Shown: positions 53,218 through 63,385, counted from the first letter of the stretch. The stretch is 64,000 bases of DNA from Lentibacillus amyloliquefaciens (GCF_001307805.1 NZ_CP013862.1:1364001-1428000); one strand, 5' to 3'. Notes: a model not told the origin generated them from the sequence alone. Made by a program: numbers and translations.

Positions 53218-55144
53218 CCGTCTGATTTGGCAAAGTCTGAAGAAGAATATCCGGAGCTACTACCTGTACGTATTCGCCTTGATCTTTAGTGTGGCGCTAT
53301 ATTTTGCATTTGTCACGCTGCAGTTTGATCCGGCATTGGACACCATGTCGGGTACCGCAAAAGGATCAGCGGGAATTTACGCCGGATCAGTATTACTTAT
53401 CGCCATTGTTACCGTATTTCTGTTATACGCCAACAACCTGTTTATTAAACGTAGAAGTAAAGAGATCGGTTTATTTCAGTTGATTGGCATGACAAAAGGC
53501 AAGATTTTTCGCATTTTGAGTATCGAAAATAGTGTCCTTTATGCCGGATCGATAGTCATTGGCATTTTTCTCGGTTTTGCTGGTTCGAAACTGATCAAAC
53601 TTATTTTCTTCCAAATAACGGGGATTGATCAGGTTGCGGCATTAAATTTTTCAGCTAAAGCCACAGGACAGACGCTGCTTGTCTTTCTCATCATTTACCT
53701 GTTCATTATGGTCATGAACTATTTGTTTATAAACCGGCAGAGCGTTCTGTCCCTGTTTCAGATAAGGTCCAAATCAGAGAACGTGAAAAAAATGTCGATT
53801 ATGCAGATACTGATCGGAATTATTGGTATTGGACTTATTATGACCGGATATTATTTATCCACGAAACTATTCAGTGGAGATATTGATAACCAGCTCTTTT
53901 TTGCGATGTTGAGTATTTTAGGTTCGGTTATCATTGGCACCTACTTGTTTTTCAAGGGATCGGTCAGTTTTATCCTGCAGCTAATTCGCAAATCGAAAGC
54001 CGGCTACTTATCGATTAACAATGTGCTATCCTTGTCGTCGATTATGTTCCGCATGAAGTCGAATGCTGTACTGTTGACGGTCATAACAACCGTTTCTGCT
54101 TTGGCAATCGGCTTATTATCGCTCACGTATATTTCCTATTATTCAACGGAAAAATCGGCCCAGCAGATAGCGCCTAATGACTTTTCCCTTACAGATGCAG
54201 ATGATGCCGATAGTTTTATGGAAGAGTTGAATGCGGAACAAATCGGATATGAAGAAACGCGGATTGATTTTATAACTGTCCGTGCCGATATAACAGACGC
54301 TCTGGAATCGGCTCCGAGCAATTTTAATGGTGAACTGGAGAATACCAGGATAGTGGTCGTCAGTGACCAAGCAACAGTGGACATCAATGTTTCGCCGGAT
54401 GAAGCGGTCCTTACCGGGGTCGGTGGTTCCATTTCGCAATTCCTTTCCTTTCAAGAGGAGGGCAACATAACCCTGTCCAGTCAAACCAGTACCATTGATG
54501 CACATTATATAAAATCAAAGGAAAGATCACTTTTGCCAAGGATTCAGTCACTCAATTTTCCAGTTGTCGTTGTGGATGATCGCGATTATCAGCAACTGGA
54601 AAAAAGTCTGGACCCGGACATCCAAGGAGCTTTCGGTTACGAATACATCGGGATTGATATTGCCGATGATGATCAGCTGAATCAGGCAAATGCTATCTTT
54701 CAGGATTGGGACAACGAGGAGAAAAATCCGGCTTACAGTTACTTGGAAAGCGTCAACCAGCAAAAACAACAACTCGGTCTGACCATGTTTATTGTCGGAT
54801 TTCTAGGGTTAACTTTCTTGATTACATCCGGGTGCATTCTGTACTTTAAACAGATGGATGAGAGTGAAGAGGAAAAGCCCACATACACAATTTTACGGAA
54901 ACTTGGCTTTACCCAGGACGATTTAGTTCGTGGTATTTGGTATAAACAACTTTTCAACTTCGGTATTCCATTAATACTCGGACTGTTGCACAGTTATTTC
55001 GCCGTCAAATCAGGCTGGTTCATATTTGGTACGGAAATGTTAACGCCAACGGTAATCGTCATGGCCATTTATACCGTGCTGTACTCGATCTTCGGTGTTT
55101 TATCGGTTCGTTACTATAAGCGAGTGATTCGAGAAGCATTGTAA
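53207..55144 (+). CDS. yxdM: Peptide-sensing ABC permease (YxdM/BceB type)
   Basis: 645 residues in the BceB layout: ten helices with FtsX-like ends and one large extracellular domain of about 200 residues (about 305-510, acidic and rich in D/E) between helices 7 and 8. This domain defines which peptide is recognised. ATG 53207 overlaps the yxdL stop; the binding site is weak, consistent with translational coupling. Confidence 0.92.
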   Translation: MSINRLIWQSLKKNIRSYYLYVFALIFSVALYFAFVTLQFDPALDTMSGTAKGSAGIYAGSVLLIAIVTVFLLYANNLFIKRRSKEIGLFQLIGMTKGKIFRILSIENSVLYAGSIVIGIFLGFAGSKLIKLIFFQITGIDQVAALNFSAKATGQTLLVFLIIYLFIMVMNYLFINRQSVLSLFQIRSKSENVKKMSIMQILIGIIGIGLIMTGYYLSTKLFSGDIDNQLFFAMLSILGSVIIGTYLFFKGSVSFILQLIRKSKAGYLSINNVLSLSSIMFRMKSNAVLLTVITTVSALAIGLLSLTYISYYSTEKSAQQIAPNDFSLTDADDADSFMEELNAEQIGYEETRIDFITVRADITDALESAPSNFNGELENTRIVVVSDQATVDINVSPDEAVLTGVGGSISQFLSFQEEGNITLSSQTSTIDAHYIKSKERSLLPRIQSLNFPVVVVDDRDYQQLEKSLDPDIQGAFGYEYIGIDIADDDQLNQANAIFQDWDNEEKNPAYSYLESVNQQKQQLGLTMFIVGFLGLTFLITSGCILYFKQMDESEEEKPTYTILRKLGFTQDDLVRGIWYKQLFNFGIPLILGLLHSYFAVKSGWFIFGTEMLTPTVIVMAIYTVLYSIFGVLSVRYYKRVIREAL

Positions 55145-55242
55145 ACGGGCAGTCCTCCGCCGTCTAAATGCATATAGCGGCGGAGAGTCTGATTCTATCA
55201 TTGTAAGATAGCTACTTTTTTGTATTGAAAGGATGTTGAATA

Positions 55243-55605
55243 ATGAAAAAGCTCAAGGGCATTGGCATTGGAATTGTAGTAATATTAATTTTAATTGTGG
55301 GGTATACATTTCTGCCACAAACAGTAACAGAAGTGTTAGACCGGGGAAACCCTTTTATTTCCCAAGAAGATGTATATGTTCAAATCGATGAACATCAACC
55401 AAAAAAGGTTCAGCATCGCTATGAGTATTCCCTAATAGGTTATACATCAGATGGTAATGAAAAAAAGGTTAACTTTACTTCTTCGACAATATTACCGGAA
55501 GGTTCATATCTAAAGGTTGATGCAAAAGGATCCTACGTAAAAACATGGGAAGTGGTAAAATCCCATAAACTTCCCTCAAAAACCAAAGAGGAATTTGAAG
55601 AGTAA
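55243..55605 (+). CDS. yxeA: YxeA family (DUF1093) secreted or anchored protein
   Basis: 120 residues. N-terminal helix (KGIGIGIVVILILIVGYTF, about 5-23) followed by an OB-like YxeA domain (YVQIDEHQPKKVQHRYEYSL). In B. subtilis yxeA lies behind yxdM in the same order. The function is unknown; it probably acts outside the membrane with the transporter. GAAAGGATGTTGAATA precedes the ATG. Confidence 0.9.
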   Translation: MKKLKGIGIGIVVILILIVGYTFLPQTVTEVLDRGNPFISQEDVYVQIDEHQPKKVQHRYEYSLIGYTSDGNEKKVNFTSSTILPEGSYLKVDAKGSYVKTWEVVKSHKLPSKTKEEFEE

Positions 55606-55691
55606 TGCAATATATATTCTTGATGCGGGGAAAGTTTACCACACTGAAATATCACATCTATTCAATGACATAATAACAAACTACTATTTTA

Positions 55692-55727
55692 AACAACCGC
55701 AATTTCTCAGTGAGAAATGCGGTTGTT
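55692..55727 (+). terminator. Terminator region after yxeA
   Basis: Long stem AACAACCGC-AATTTCTCA / TGAGAAAT-GCGGTTGTT with one bulge. No long T-run follows, so termination strength is uncertain. Confidence 0.6.
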
Positions 55728-55841
55728 CGCTATTTAAAGAAATTCTTTTATTTTTATTTATCATTCATCTGTCTTTGCATAATATATGCTCACATAGCAT
55801 TTAAATTATTCATTTAAACATTGTCATACCAGTAAAAAACA

Positions 55842-55871
55842 GCGTACTAAATGTTATGTGATTTAGTACGC
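55842..55871 (-). terminator. Terminator of the PadR operon
   Basis: GCGTACTAAAT / ATTTAGTACGC, an 11-bp perfect stem followed on the minus strand by TGTTTTTTAC. Confidence 0.85.
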
Positions 55872-55954
55872 CAAATGTATTGTAATTTATATTTATCCAC
55901 CGTAAGTGAAGTATTTATAGCCTCTTCTCTATTGTTTAATGAATCCTTGCTTAT

Positions 55955-56341
55955 TTATGCATCATCCGGTTTATAGGCATATCGCCATCCCTTCTGACTG
56001 ACAACGATTGACATCCAAAACATTAACAGCGCGATTACAGGGTGAAGTGCCCCTGCATTCGGTATATTGGCAGTCGCATACATCAGAATAATTAGCATGA
56101 ATAAACCAACACTCTGCCATTTCATGTTTTTGGGCAGCTTTCCCGAAAAACTGACAATCAGCATAAGAATTGGCACATATTCAATGATTTTTACAAAAGC
56201 TATATGCGTCATCCAGTTGGCCGGATCCACAAACGTAGCTAATCCTGCCAGAAATACTTGTATCATCACAGTAATTACAAAAATCACAGCCAGAACAAAG
56301 AATATTTTTCGCCACATCCGGGCTCTTCCGCTTATTTCCAA
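55955..56341 (-). CDS. DUF6220 membrane protein
   Basis: 128 residues with four helices; SGRARMWRKIFFVLAVIFV, an FVDPANWMTHIAF loop and ANIPNAGALHPVIALLMFW fit the DUF6220 family. The TTG at 56341 follows GAAAGGGGATG; ATG 56317 is an alternative. It lies 25 bp after the DUF4097 gene, so it is the last gene of the PadR operon. Confidence 0.78.
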   Translation of the reverse strand: MEISGRARMWRKIFFVLAVIFVITVMIQVFLAGLATFVDPANWMTHIAFVKIIEYVPILMLIVSFSGKLPKNMKWQSVGLFMLIILMYATANIPNAGALHPVIALLMFWMSIVVSQKGWRYAYKPDDA

Positions 56342-56366
56342 GCACTACATCCCCTTTCATAATCGT

Positions 56367-57167
56367 TTATTTCACAACGTTAATATTTCCATTATTCGTT
56401 GTTAATTTTATTTGATTGTCCCCATTACCAATCACGGTGTTCCAGTTAGAACTCCCGAAAACAGTCGCTTCGCCATTATTGGTTTTGATATCAAAAACGG
56501 CATTTGTCGGTTCTTGATCCGTTTCAACTTCGATATCTCCATTGTTGGATTCCAATGTTAGTGGGTGATCCAAGTTATTTGTTTTCAGATAAATTTCTCC
56601 GTTATTTACGTCACCGTTAATTTTGCCTTCAATATTTTCAAGCGAAATCGCTCCGTTATCTGCCTCAACATTTACCATAGCTGCTGCGATATCCTTCATA
56701 TCAAAATGCCCATTATCCACTTCACCTTCAACATTGTTTATGCTTAATTGTTCTACCTGAAAGCTGCCATTATCAATATCAGCCTGTAATGAATTGTATG
56801 TTTTTTCAGGCAGGTAGACTTTTAAAGTTAAGTTTGTTCCGATAAAATTAAAGAAATCAAACAGTCGTTTATCCTTTAATTCAATCGATAAGGTCTCGTC
56901 TTCCACATCAGCTGATAAATAATTCTCAATCTCTTCCGAACTGGTTCCGGTCAGTTCCACTTTTGTCGCCCGATCCTCTGTAGACATGACTTCCACCTCT
57001 TCGTTATTGGCGCTGATTTCAATGTCAGTAATGTTGTTATCTGAAAATGTTTCCTCTTCACTAACCGAAGTTGAATCATTTAATGATTGAAATGTCAGGA
57101 GACTTCCAAGTGCACCAACCACCAATAGAACCAAAGCGATTATCGATATTCTTTTAGCATTAATCAT
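56367..57167 (-). CDS. DUF4097 (LiaG-like) surface protein
   Basis: 266 residues. One N-terminal anchor helix (about 6-27) and an extracellular DUF4097 beta-helix with regular repeats ending in NNGxI or DNGxF (ADIDNGSF, VDNGHF, ADNGAI, VNNGEI, SNNGDI, TNNGEA, TNNGNI). Such proteins accompany envelope-stress regulators (LiaG, YvlB). It overlaps the DUF1700 gene by 8 bp. Confidence 0.88.
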   Translation of the reverse strand: MINAKRISIIALVLLVVGALGSLLTFQSLNDSTSVSEEETFSDNNITDIEISANNEEVEVMSTEDRATKVELTGTSSEEIENYLSADVEDETLSIELKDKRLFDFFNFIGTNLTLKVYLPEKTYNSLQADIDNGSFQVEQLSINNVEGEVDNGHFDMKDIAAAMVNVEADNGAISLENIEGKINGDVNNGEIYLKTNNLDHPLTLESNNGDIEVETDQEPTNAVFDIKTNNGEATVFGSSNWNTVIGNGDNQIKLTTNNGNINVVK

Positions 57168-57720
57168 GCTTCAAACCTCCCTTCACAAGTGAAACGTTGT
57201 ATTTTAAATAACGCACAAACAGAGTTGTCAGTACTTTTGTCACGTATAACATGCCCATTGCAATGAACAAGCCGATTCCACAAAGCATTATCGAAAAGAA
57301 CATGTCAAAAAATTCGAACGTTCCCAGATTAACGATTAACGTAACGAGGATCAATAATGGCGAAGCAACAAATGAAACTCCCGTTATCCATCCTGCAAGT
57401 ATGAAGCCAAGCAATGCAGCGAACGGTCCAAACACGATGATAAAATTAAAAAATCCTAACCCGACAACCGCCCAGACTGCGCGGAAAATATTCGCCGTCG
57501 ATGCGGTGGCCTCCATTTTTTCGATATGGGATGTTGCAACCAGCTCTTTGGCGATCTGTTTTGGTGAGCCGAGAGATTCAGAAATTTGCTCTTCCGTTTT
57601 GCCATCTGCTGAGCCATTGAAAAAATGCTCTTCAAAATCGTGCATAATATCTTCACGTTCTTCATGAGGAAGTTTTTTCAACCCTTTTTCCAAGCTCGTC
57701 AGGAATTGCTCTTTATTCAT
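57160..57720 (-). CDS. DUF1700 family membrane protein
   Basis: 186 residues. Soluble N-terminus with the DUF1700 signature ([35 protein letters not shown]) and four C-terminal helices. DUF1700 genes are usually found between PadR and DUF4097 genes, as here. AAGGAAGGTGATTTTA precedes ATG 57720, which overlaps the padR stop by 8 bp. Confidence 0.9.
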   Translation of the reverse strand: MNKEQFLTSLEKGLKKLPHEEREDIMHDFEEHFFNGSADGKTEEQISESLGSPKQIAKELVATSHIEKMEATASTANIFRAVWAVVGLGFFNFIIVFGPFAALLGFILAGWITGVSFVASPLLILVTLIVNLGTFEFFDMFFSIMLCGIGLFIAMGMLYVTKVLTTLFVRYLKYNVSLVKGGLKHD

Positions 57721-58036
57721 TAAAATCACCTTCCTTTATTAGTTGATTGACGCCTTCTGAAAACTGCTTCCACTCTTCATTAAGGACGTGAAGGTGGTCT
57801 CTGCCTTGGTCAGTGAGCCTGTAATATTTTCGAGAAGGACCTTCTTTTGACTCCTGCAAATAAGTTGTTAAGTACCCTTCTTTTTTCAGTCTCCTTAACA
57901 ATGGATATACGGAGCCTTCTGAAATGACGATCTGATCCGAAATCTTTTGAACGATCTCATATCCATAACGATCTTGCTTATATAGTAATGCAAGTACGCA
58001 TAGCTCTAATGCTCCTTTTTTAAACTGTATGTTCAT
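57713..58036 (-). CDS. PadR family transcriptional regulator
   Basis: 107 residues: winged HTH ([47 protein letters not shown]) plus a short dimerisation helix. ATG 58036 follows GAGGTGAACATCCTA. First gene of a coupled padR-DUF1700-DUF4097-DUF6220 operon, with two palindromes in its promoter region for likely autorepression. Confidence 0.92.
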   Translation of the reverse strand: MNIQFKKGALELCVLALLYKQDRYGYEIVQKISDQIVISEGSVYPLLRRLKKEGYLTTYLQESKEGPSRKYYRLTDQGRDHLHVLNEEWKQFSEGVNQLIKEGDFNE

Positions 58037-58059
58037 TAGGATGTTCACCTCATTTTCAC

Positions 58060-58096
58060 TACTGTATATTAAACAGTACTGTATTATAAAAATACA
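58060..58096. promoter_or_regulatory. Tandem palindromes in the padR promoter
   Basis: TACTGT-atattaa-ACAGTA (58060-58078) and TGTATT-ataaa-AATACA (58080-58096) lie side by side and cover a minus-strand TATAAT. Likely PadR operators. Confidence 0.65.
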
Positions 58097-58200
58097 ATGC
58101 AAGAATTAATATACCACTAACTACTGTTCATTGCAAGGTACTATACAAAAATTTTTCTCAAATTTAATTGATATTAGCTCAAAATGCTATAACAACACAA

Positions 58201-58241
58201 AAAATGACCACCAAATTAGCATAAACATTGATGGTCATTTT
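58201..58241 (-). terminator. Terminator of the ytoP-DUF84 unit
   Basis: AAAATGACCA / TGGTCATTTT stem followed on the minus strand by TTGTGTTG after a run of Ts. It marks the right edge of the accessory block. Confidence 0.78.
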
Positions 58242-58303
58242 ACGTTACGTTTTTAATGTTTGAGACAAATAAAAGAATCTGCAGAGCTTAAGTTCCGCAG
58301 CTT

Positions 58304-58810
58304 TTACCCTTGCTGCCAATATTCCCACTGGCCGTGCAGCAGCTTGACGACGTGGGCAAACATGGCTTTTCTGGAAATGCGGTCATTCGTGAAGATACCA
58401 ACGGCACCTTCTTTTTTTCGCACATTTTCCCGTTTTGCATAGCCATCCATGACATCGCCAAGTTCGTTGCCTATTTTCAATTCATGTTCAATTTCTTTCG
58501 GCAGCAAAATTCGCGCACCTGCTGCAGTAAAGCTGACATGATCCCGTGTAATCAGTGCGCCCCAATTACATAAATAAAGATCATCTTCCACGTACATGAC
58601 GCCGCCTTCCAGCCCGATGCCGATGTCTGCCGAGTTTGCTTTTAAACTGCCTGCAGCTCTATTAATGGCACCTTTTCTCGTTTCCTCATCCGAGAACGGC
58701 TGGCTGCTGACCAGGGAAGGCACATCTCTCGAGAAAACCTCGTCTTCAGTGAATACATCATTTACTGCTGCGATTTTTGCAGGGTTTCCAGATCCGATCA
58801 CAAGCTCCAT
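58304..58810 (-). CDS. DUF84 family inosine/xanthosine triphosphatase
   Basis: 168 residues, homologous to YjjX-type non-canonical purine NTP phosphatases. Signatures: VIGSGNPAKIAAV at the N-terminus, DEETRKGAINRA and GIGLEGGV. It should hydrolyse ITP/XTP and keep them out of nucleic acids. It follows ytoP by 11 bp, so the two are cotranscribed. Confidence 0.9.
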   Translation of the reverse strand: MELVIGSGNPAKIAAVNDVFTEDEVFSRDVPSLVSSQPFSDEETRKGAINRAAGSLKANSADIGIGLEGGVMYVEDDLYLCNWGALITRDHVSFTAAGARILLPKEIEHELKIGNELGDVMDGYAKRENVRKKEGAVGIFTNDRISRKAMFAHVVKLLHGQWEYWQQG

Positions 58811-58821
58811 AAGAACCCCTC

Positions 58822-59886
58822 TTACTTTGCTTTAATCGAATCGACTGTATTTTGGTCAGTGGACTTAACCAGTTTGACGAGCAATTCTTTTGCCGCCTGA
58901 TAGTCATCAACATGAATGATGGATGATGATGTGTGGATATAGCGTGAACAGATTCCAACAACAGCCGACGGAACACCGCTGTTGTACAAGTGGACACTCC
59001 CGGCGTCGGTGCCACCCTGCGACACAAAGAACTGGTAAGGAATATCGTTGGTTTCCGCTGTATCCAGAATAAATTCGCGCATGCCGTGATGTGTGATCAT
59101 CGTTTTGTCAAAAATACGCAATAGAGCACCCTTGCCCAATTGGCCGAACTCCTGATCATTGCCGGACATATCATTCGCCGGTGATGCGTCAAGCGCATAG
59201 AAGATATCCGGCTGGATCATATTGGCCGCAACTTTAGCACCTCTCAGCCCTACTTCCTCCTGGACGGTAGCACCGGAATATAGTTGGTTTGGCACTGTTT
59301 CGCCTTGCAGTTCTTTTAACAATTCAACTGAGAGCCCGCAGCCATAACGATTGTCCCATGCTTTGGCAAGGATCTTTTTCTCATTGGCCATTGGTGTGAA
59401 TGGACAAATTGGCACAATCGACTGCCCCGGTTGAATGCCGATTTTTTCCGCATTTTCTTTGTCATCAGCACCGATATCGATCAGCATATCTTTGGTATCC
59501 ATCGGCTTTTTTCGCTGCTCCGCTGACAAATTATGCGGCGGAATTGATCCGATAACACCGATGACCGGTCCGTTATCAGTCATGATTTGCACGCGTTGGG
59601 CAAGCAATACTTGGCTCCACCAGCCACCCAATGTCTGGAAACGGATCATGCCATTTTTGGTGATTTGGGTGACCATAAAGCCAACTTCATCCATATGACC
59701 TGCAACCATAACACGCGGTCCGTCTCCATTTTTAATACCGAATACACCGCCCAGATTGTCCTGGATTATTTCATCAGAGTATTTCTCCAGTTCCCCGCGC
59801 ATAAATTTTCTGACGGCATGTTCATTTCCCGGTGCGCCTTGCAATTCTGTCAAATTTTTAAATAAATCCATCGTTTCCCGGTTCAT
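58822..59886 (-). CDS. ytoP: M42 family metallo-aminopeptidase YtoP
   Basis: 354 residues, a glutamyl-aminopeptidase/endoglucanase-M-type enzyme. Two-metal site residues are visible in [28 protein letters not shown] (catalytic Glu) and [10 protein letters not shown]. It trims peptides in the cytosol. GTGGAGGGAATACAG precedes ATG 59886. First gene of the pair with the DUF84 phosphatase; in B. subtilis it directly follows ytoQ, from which it is here separated by 21 kb. Confidence 0.94.
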   Translation of the reverse strand: MNRETMDLFKNLTELQGAPGNEHAVRKFMRGELEKYSDEIIQDNLGGVFGIKNGDGPRVMVAGHMDEVGFMVTQITKNGMIRFQTLGGWWSQVLLAQRVQIMTDNGPVIGVIGSIPPHNLSAEQRKKPMDTKDMLIDIGADDKENAEKIGIQPGQSIVPICPFTPMANEKKILAKAWDNRYGCGLSVELLKELQGETVPNQLYSGATVQEEVGLRGAKVAANMIQPDIFYALDASPANDMSGNDQEFGQLGKGALLRIFDKTMITHHGMREFILDTAETNDIPYQFFVSQGGTDAGSVHLYNSGVPSAVVGICSRYIHTSSSIIHVDDYQAAKELLVKLVKSTDQNTVDSIKAK

Positions 59887-60047
59887 CTGTATTCCCTCCA
59901 CCTATTTATGTAATACGTACAGTATAACGGAAAATATGGACCCCTTTCCAGCAAACAATTGTGTAATGGTTTTTATTTCGCTCGCTTTCCGTTATAATAA
60001 TACTATGAAGCAGAAAGCGTTCAATAATTAATGAAGAGGTGACAGAA

Positions 60048-60362
60048 ATGAAAGCCAGAAATGCAGTTATTGCTGCCGGAGCAGGACTTGCGGCAGGATT
60101 TTTAGTAAAACAGCAGCTCGACCGCTATCAAACAATCACACCTGAAAAGGCATTAAAGCAGGCAAAGGAAACATTCAAAAAACAGGGGCCGATCAGCGGG
60201 TCCTGGATTTACATGAAACCTGAAGAAGTCGAACGAAACGGATTACTGTACAACGCCTACCGTGGTGGGGTTACACGCAATCTCGACGGTGAAAATAAAC
60301 AATACGAATTTTATATTGATGTTGATACAGGGGCTGTTATTGACTCTGTTGAAACAACTTAA
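60048..60362 (+). CDS. ytzB: PepSY-domain protein YtzB
   Basis: 104 residues with a glycine/alanine-rich N-terminal helix (NAVIAAGAGLAAGFLV) and a single PepSY-like domain ending YIDVDTGAVIDSVE. Such proteins may inhibit peptidases outside the membrane. AGAGGTGACAGAA precedes ATG 60048. Convergent with ytnP; shared terminator. Confidence 0.85.
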   Translation: MKARNAVIAAGAGLAAGFLVKQQLDRYQTITPEKALKQAKETFKKQGPISGSWIYMKPEEVERNGLLYNAYRGGVTRNLDGENKQYEFYIDVDTGAVIDSVETT

Positions 60363-60372
60363 TACATCAGTG

Positions 60373-60403
60373 AAAAAGCCATCTATACCAGATGGCTTTT
60401 ATT
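60373..60403. terminator. Bidirectional terminator ytzB / ytnP
   Basis: AAAAGCCATCT / AGATGGCTTTT stem with a 5-base loop, flanked by A- and T-rich DNA. Confidence 0.85.
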
Positions 60404-60404
60404 A

Positions 60405-61256
60405 TTAATAGTCATAGCGCTCACGCTTGAGTTCATCAATTTTCTTGCCTGATTCATCAAATTTGATGGCACGGTAATAGGCATCATGATAGAACGTGTA
60501 CCAGGCCTGTTTCTGATAGCCAAAATCCATCCATTTTTCTTTCTGATGAACGGAAGTGACGGGGTAATCATCATACGCCAGCGCCCATAGTTTATTTTGA
60601 TGGGCATGTGTTGGCATAATATCAGCCATATGAATCCATGTTTCATCTCCGTCTTCAAACAGAAGAATCGAATGGCCATCACTGTGACCGCCGGTGTGAA
60701 TCATTTTCAGGCCGTCTATGACAGTCAGTTCCTGTTCAAATGGTTGCACTTGATGCTGCACAGGCTGCCAGTTCATTTCCCAGTATGTATTTGCTGAACG
60801 GATATTAGGATTACGCATTTCGTCCCATTCCACCTGCGAAACATAAATCACCGCATTTCTAAAAACCGTTTCATATCCTTCACCGGCAGGCTTAGTTATG
60901 CCGCATGCATGGTCAAAATGCAAATGCGTCATCAGCAAAGCATCAATATCATCTGTACTCAAGCCCAGCTCCTCTAATGACTGTTCTATTGATGACTCTT
61001 CCAGCACACCAAAATTTCGCAGTTGTTTCTCAGTTAATTTTCCATTTCCCATACCAGTTTCTATCACGTAGTTTTTGCCGTCGATTTGCAGCAAAATTGG
61101 ATCTGTCCTGAGTTCAATCTGATTTTTATCATTATACGGATACTTTTTCCCCCATAGCGGTTTTGGTACAACACCGAACATGGCACCGCCATCAAGAAAA
61201 TTCACACCCCCGTTCAGCCACGTCAGTTTAGCGCGGCCAATTTGCATTGTTTCCAA
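60405..61256 (-). CDS. ytnP: YtnP family metallo-beta-lactamase (lactonase-like)
   Basis: 283 residues. The HxHxDH motif is [10 protein letters not shown]; further ligands lie in [10 protein letters not shown] and [12 protein letters not shown]. subtilis YtnP is a lactone hydrolase homologue reported to interfere with quorum signals of streptomycetes. The start is TTG 61256 behind GGAGGAGTTTTAA. The 187-bp GTTCAAAAAG element ends 27 bp upstream of this start. Confidence 0.92.
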   Translation of the reverse strand: METMQIGRAKLTWLNGGVNFLDGGAMFGVVPKPLWGKKYPYNDKNQIELRTDPILLQIDGKNYVIETGMGNGKLTEKQLRNFGVLEESSIEQSLEELGLSTDDIDALLMTHLHFDHACGITKPAGEGYETVFRNAVIYVSQVEWDEMRNPNIRSANTYWEMNWQPVQHQVQPFEQELTVIDGLKMIHTGGHSDGHSILLFEDGDETWIHMADIMPTHAHQNKLWALAYDDYPVTSVHQKEKWMDFGYQKQAWYTFYHDAYYRAIKFDESGKKIDELKRERYDY

Positions 61257-61282
61257 TTAAAACTCCTCCTTTGCCTTTATAT

Positions 61283-61469
61283 GTGCGTGTTCAAAAAGGA
61301 GGATAACAAGGACCGAGAAGTTCGAGGCGGCGCAGTTTCGAGCACAGAAAAACTCCCCCCGAATTTACATCGCACGCGAGCATTAGCGTATTTCTTTTCC
61401 AAGGAGCGGAGAAACAGCCAACGAAGAAATTCGATGCGTCATTGTTACCGGACTTTTTGAACAGCCTCT
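61283..61469 (+). repeat. GTTCAAAAAG-family element, copy E (longest, 187 bp)
   Basis: GTGCGTGTTCAAAAAGGAGG at the left and GTTACCGGACTTTTTGAACA at the right give a 10-bp terminal inverted repeat (GTTCAAAAAG/CTTTTTGAAC). The interior is GC-richer than its surroundings and has no reading frame with a binding site. It separates ytnP from trmB. Confidence 0.78.
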
Positions 61470-61546
61470 ATATGAAGTTTAGCGAATTCGGCGTCTTATG
61501 TAAACGATTGCAGTTCAATACAAAGAAAAGAACCCTGAGAAGGATT

Positions 61547-62185
61547 CTAAGGAAATTGAGCGCGGCAACGATAAATAGGCTGTCCCTTTGCCGAAAATTT
61601 TTCTTCATATTCAGTCATCACATTGACAGGATCTTCTTCATTGTGAAGATCCAAATTAACTTCCTGAAGTTTAAGACCAAATTGGGAAAAACTGGCGAGT
61701 GAGTATTCAAACAATCCCTGGTTATCCGTTTTTAACACAATTTGACCTTCCGGATGCAAGATATGCTGATACTGCTCAAGGAACGTATGGTATGTGAGAC
61801 GACGTTTTGCATGACGTTTTTTTGGCCATGGATCGGAAAAATTTAAATAAATAACCGAAATTTCATTTTCAGTAAAGAGTTCTTTTAAATCAGCTGCATC
61901 AACATGCAGAAGCCGCACGTTTGTCCGTTCTGCTTCTTTCACTTTACTTCCTGCCATCACAATAATGCTTTTCGCCAGCTCAATGCCTAAAAAATTTACA
62001 TCAGGATACTGTTCAGCCATTCCTGTAATAAACTGACCTTTCCCGGTTCCAATCTCCAAATGAATTGGATTTTCATTTCCAAATAATGTATGCCACTTTC
62101 CCTTTTTTTCTGTCGCATCCGGGACAATTAAATGGGTATTCTCTTTCAGAAAGTCATCTGCCCACGGCTTATGACGCTGTCGCAT
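61547..62185 (-). CDS. trmB: tRNA (guanine-N7-)-methyltransferase TrmB
   Basis: 212 residues. SAM-binding motif EIGTGKGQFI, followed by FLGIELAKSI and the family motif NFSDPWPKKRHAKRRLT. It makes m7G46 in tRNA variable loops. GGAGAAGTAACC precedes the ATG at 62185. Synteny ytnP-trmB-ytzH-ytmP is as in B. subtilis. Confidence 0.96.
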   Translation of the reverse strand: MRQRHKPWADDFLKENTHLIVPDATEKKGKWHTLFGNENPIHLEIGTGKGQFITGMAEQYPDVNFLGIELAKSIIVMAGSKVKEAERTNVRLLHVDAADLKELFTENEISVIYLNFSDPWPKKRHAKRRLTYHTFLEQYQHILHPEGQIVLKTDNQGLFEYSLASFSQFGLKLQEVNLDLHNEEDPVNVMTEYEEKFSAKGQPIYRCRAQFP

Positions 62186-62295
62186 GGTTACTTCTCCTTT
62201 TTCCTTGGGTGTTTATATTAATTTTACACAAAGAGCATTATTCTTAAGCATAAAATGTAACGAATCAGCTAACACTCTAAATTGAGGTGATTTTA

Positions 62296-62583
62296 ATGGT
62301 TCTGACAACCCACAACCAATTACAATTATTGCACGATATTTTAACAGAACAGACAGAAGATTGCTGTGGTGAGATTTCCGAATACCAGCAAATCAAACGA
62401 TTGGTTCAAGCGATGATCGCAAACAATAGCATATCAAATGAACAGCTGCTCGAACTCTTGCCTGAAATTTATAACTACGGCCGGCAGGGTGAAATTGCTC
62501 AAAATGATGAAGAACACATCGTCTCCAACAAAATAAATATTCAAACATGGGTCAATGCTATTCAAAAGACTAGTTTAGAATAG
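62296..62583 (+). CDS. ytzH: YtzH-like protein
   Basis: 95 residues, helical, soluble, with CC near residue 24. It matches YtzH by position and size; function unknown. GAGGTGATTTTA precedes ATG 62296. It overlaps the convergent ytmP by 14 bp. Confidence 0.85.
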   Translation: MVLTTHNQLQLLHDILTEQTEDCCGEISEYQQIKRLVQAMIANNSISNEQLLELLPEIYNYGRQGEIAQNDEEHIVSNKINIQTWVNAIQKTSLE

Positions 62584-63385
62584 CATCAACACATCGATTT
62601 AAATCACGCAGGTCAGTTAAACGGTCAGCTATTTTATCAGTTCTGTTTTGTTCATGGTGCCATACCAAATAATCGAGGGCGTCTAAGATTAAGTACCAAT
62701 ACATGCGTTTAAATAACGCTTCATTCTTGTCCAGACCGTAGCGGCTCAGCCAGTCATTCCAGTCTTCCTGTGGTACATACCATTTTAAAATGTAGCCATA
62801 ATCCATCGCAGGATCGGCGATTGTGGCATTATCCCAGTCCACCAAGTAAAGCTGTCCTTTTGTCGTCAATATAACATTATTGTGATTTAAATCGCAGTGA
62901 CATACAACATGCTGCTGATTCCGGGTAACCGGCAGCAGCTGCTCCAAGTATTGAAGGGCATCGGTGACTTCCCGGTATTGGTTCATTAATTCGCTGGATT
63001 CTAATTGTGCTTGGATTTCATTGAATCGTTCATCAGGTGTCAACGGCTTGTTCCCAAGACGCATAAGCATATGAAGAAGTTCGGTCGATTCATGGATCTT
63101 CCGAAGCAAATCAGCTACCTGATGATGCTGCATTTCTTCCGCTTTCAGTTCTCTTCCTTCCAGCCATTTTTGAGCAGTTATAACATCCCCGTTTTCCATC
63201 CGTTTTGTAAACACGAGCTTGGGGACAATGCCTTCCGCTGACAGTACTGCCAAAAACGGAGAGGAATTTCGCTTCAGGAACAGCCGTTTGTCATCCTTCT
63301 CAGCGATATAAGCATCACCGGTTAATCCGCCGGCAGGGGTAATATTCCATTCTTTTCCAAATGTCTGTTGGAGCCAATTCACCAT
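62570..63385 (-). CDS. ytmP: APH-fold phosphotransferase YtmP
   Basis: 271 residues of the choline/aminoglycoside kinase fold. Catalytic loop HCDLNHNNVI and metal-binding LVDWDNATIADPAMD are intact. It resembles choline/ethanolamine and LicA-type kinases; the substrate is not known. Start ATG 63385. Overlaps ytzH at the 3' end. Confidence 0.92.
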   Translation of the reverse strand: MVNWLQQTFGKEWNITPAGGLTGDAYIAEKDDKRLFLKRNSSPFLAVLSAEGIVPKLVFTKRMENGDVITAQKWLEGRELKAEEMQHHQVADLLRKIHESTELLHMLMRLGNKPLTPDERFNEIQAQLESSELMNQYREVTDALQYLEQLLPVTRNQQHVVCHCDLNHNNVILTTKGQLYLVDWDNATIADPAMDYGYILKWYVPQEDWNDWLSRYGLDKNEALFKRMYWYLILDALDYLVWHHEQNRTDKIADRLTDLRDLNRCVDAILN

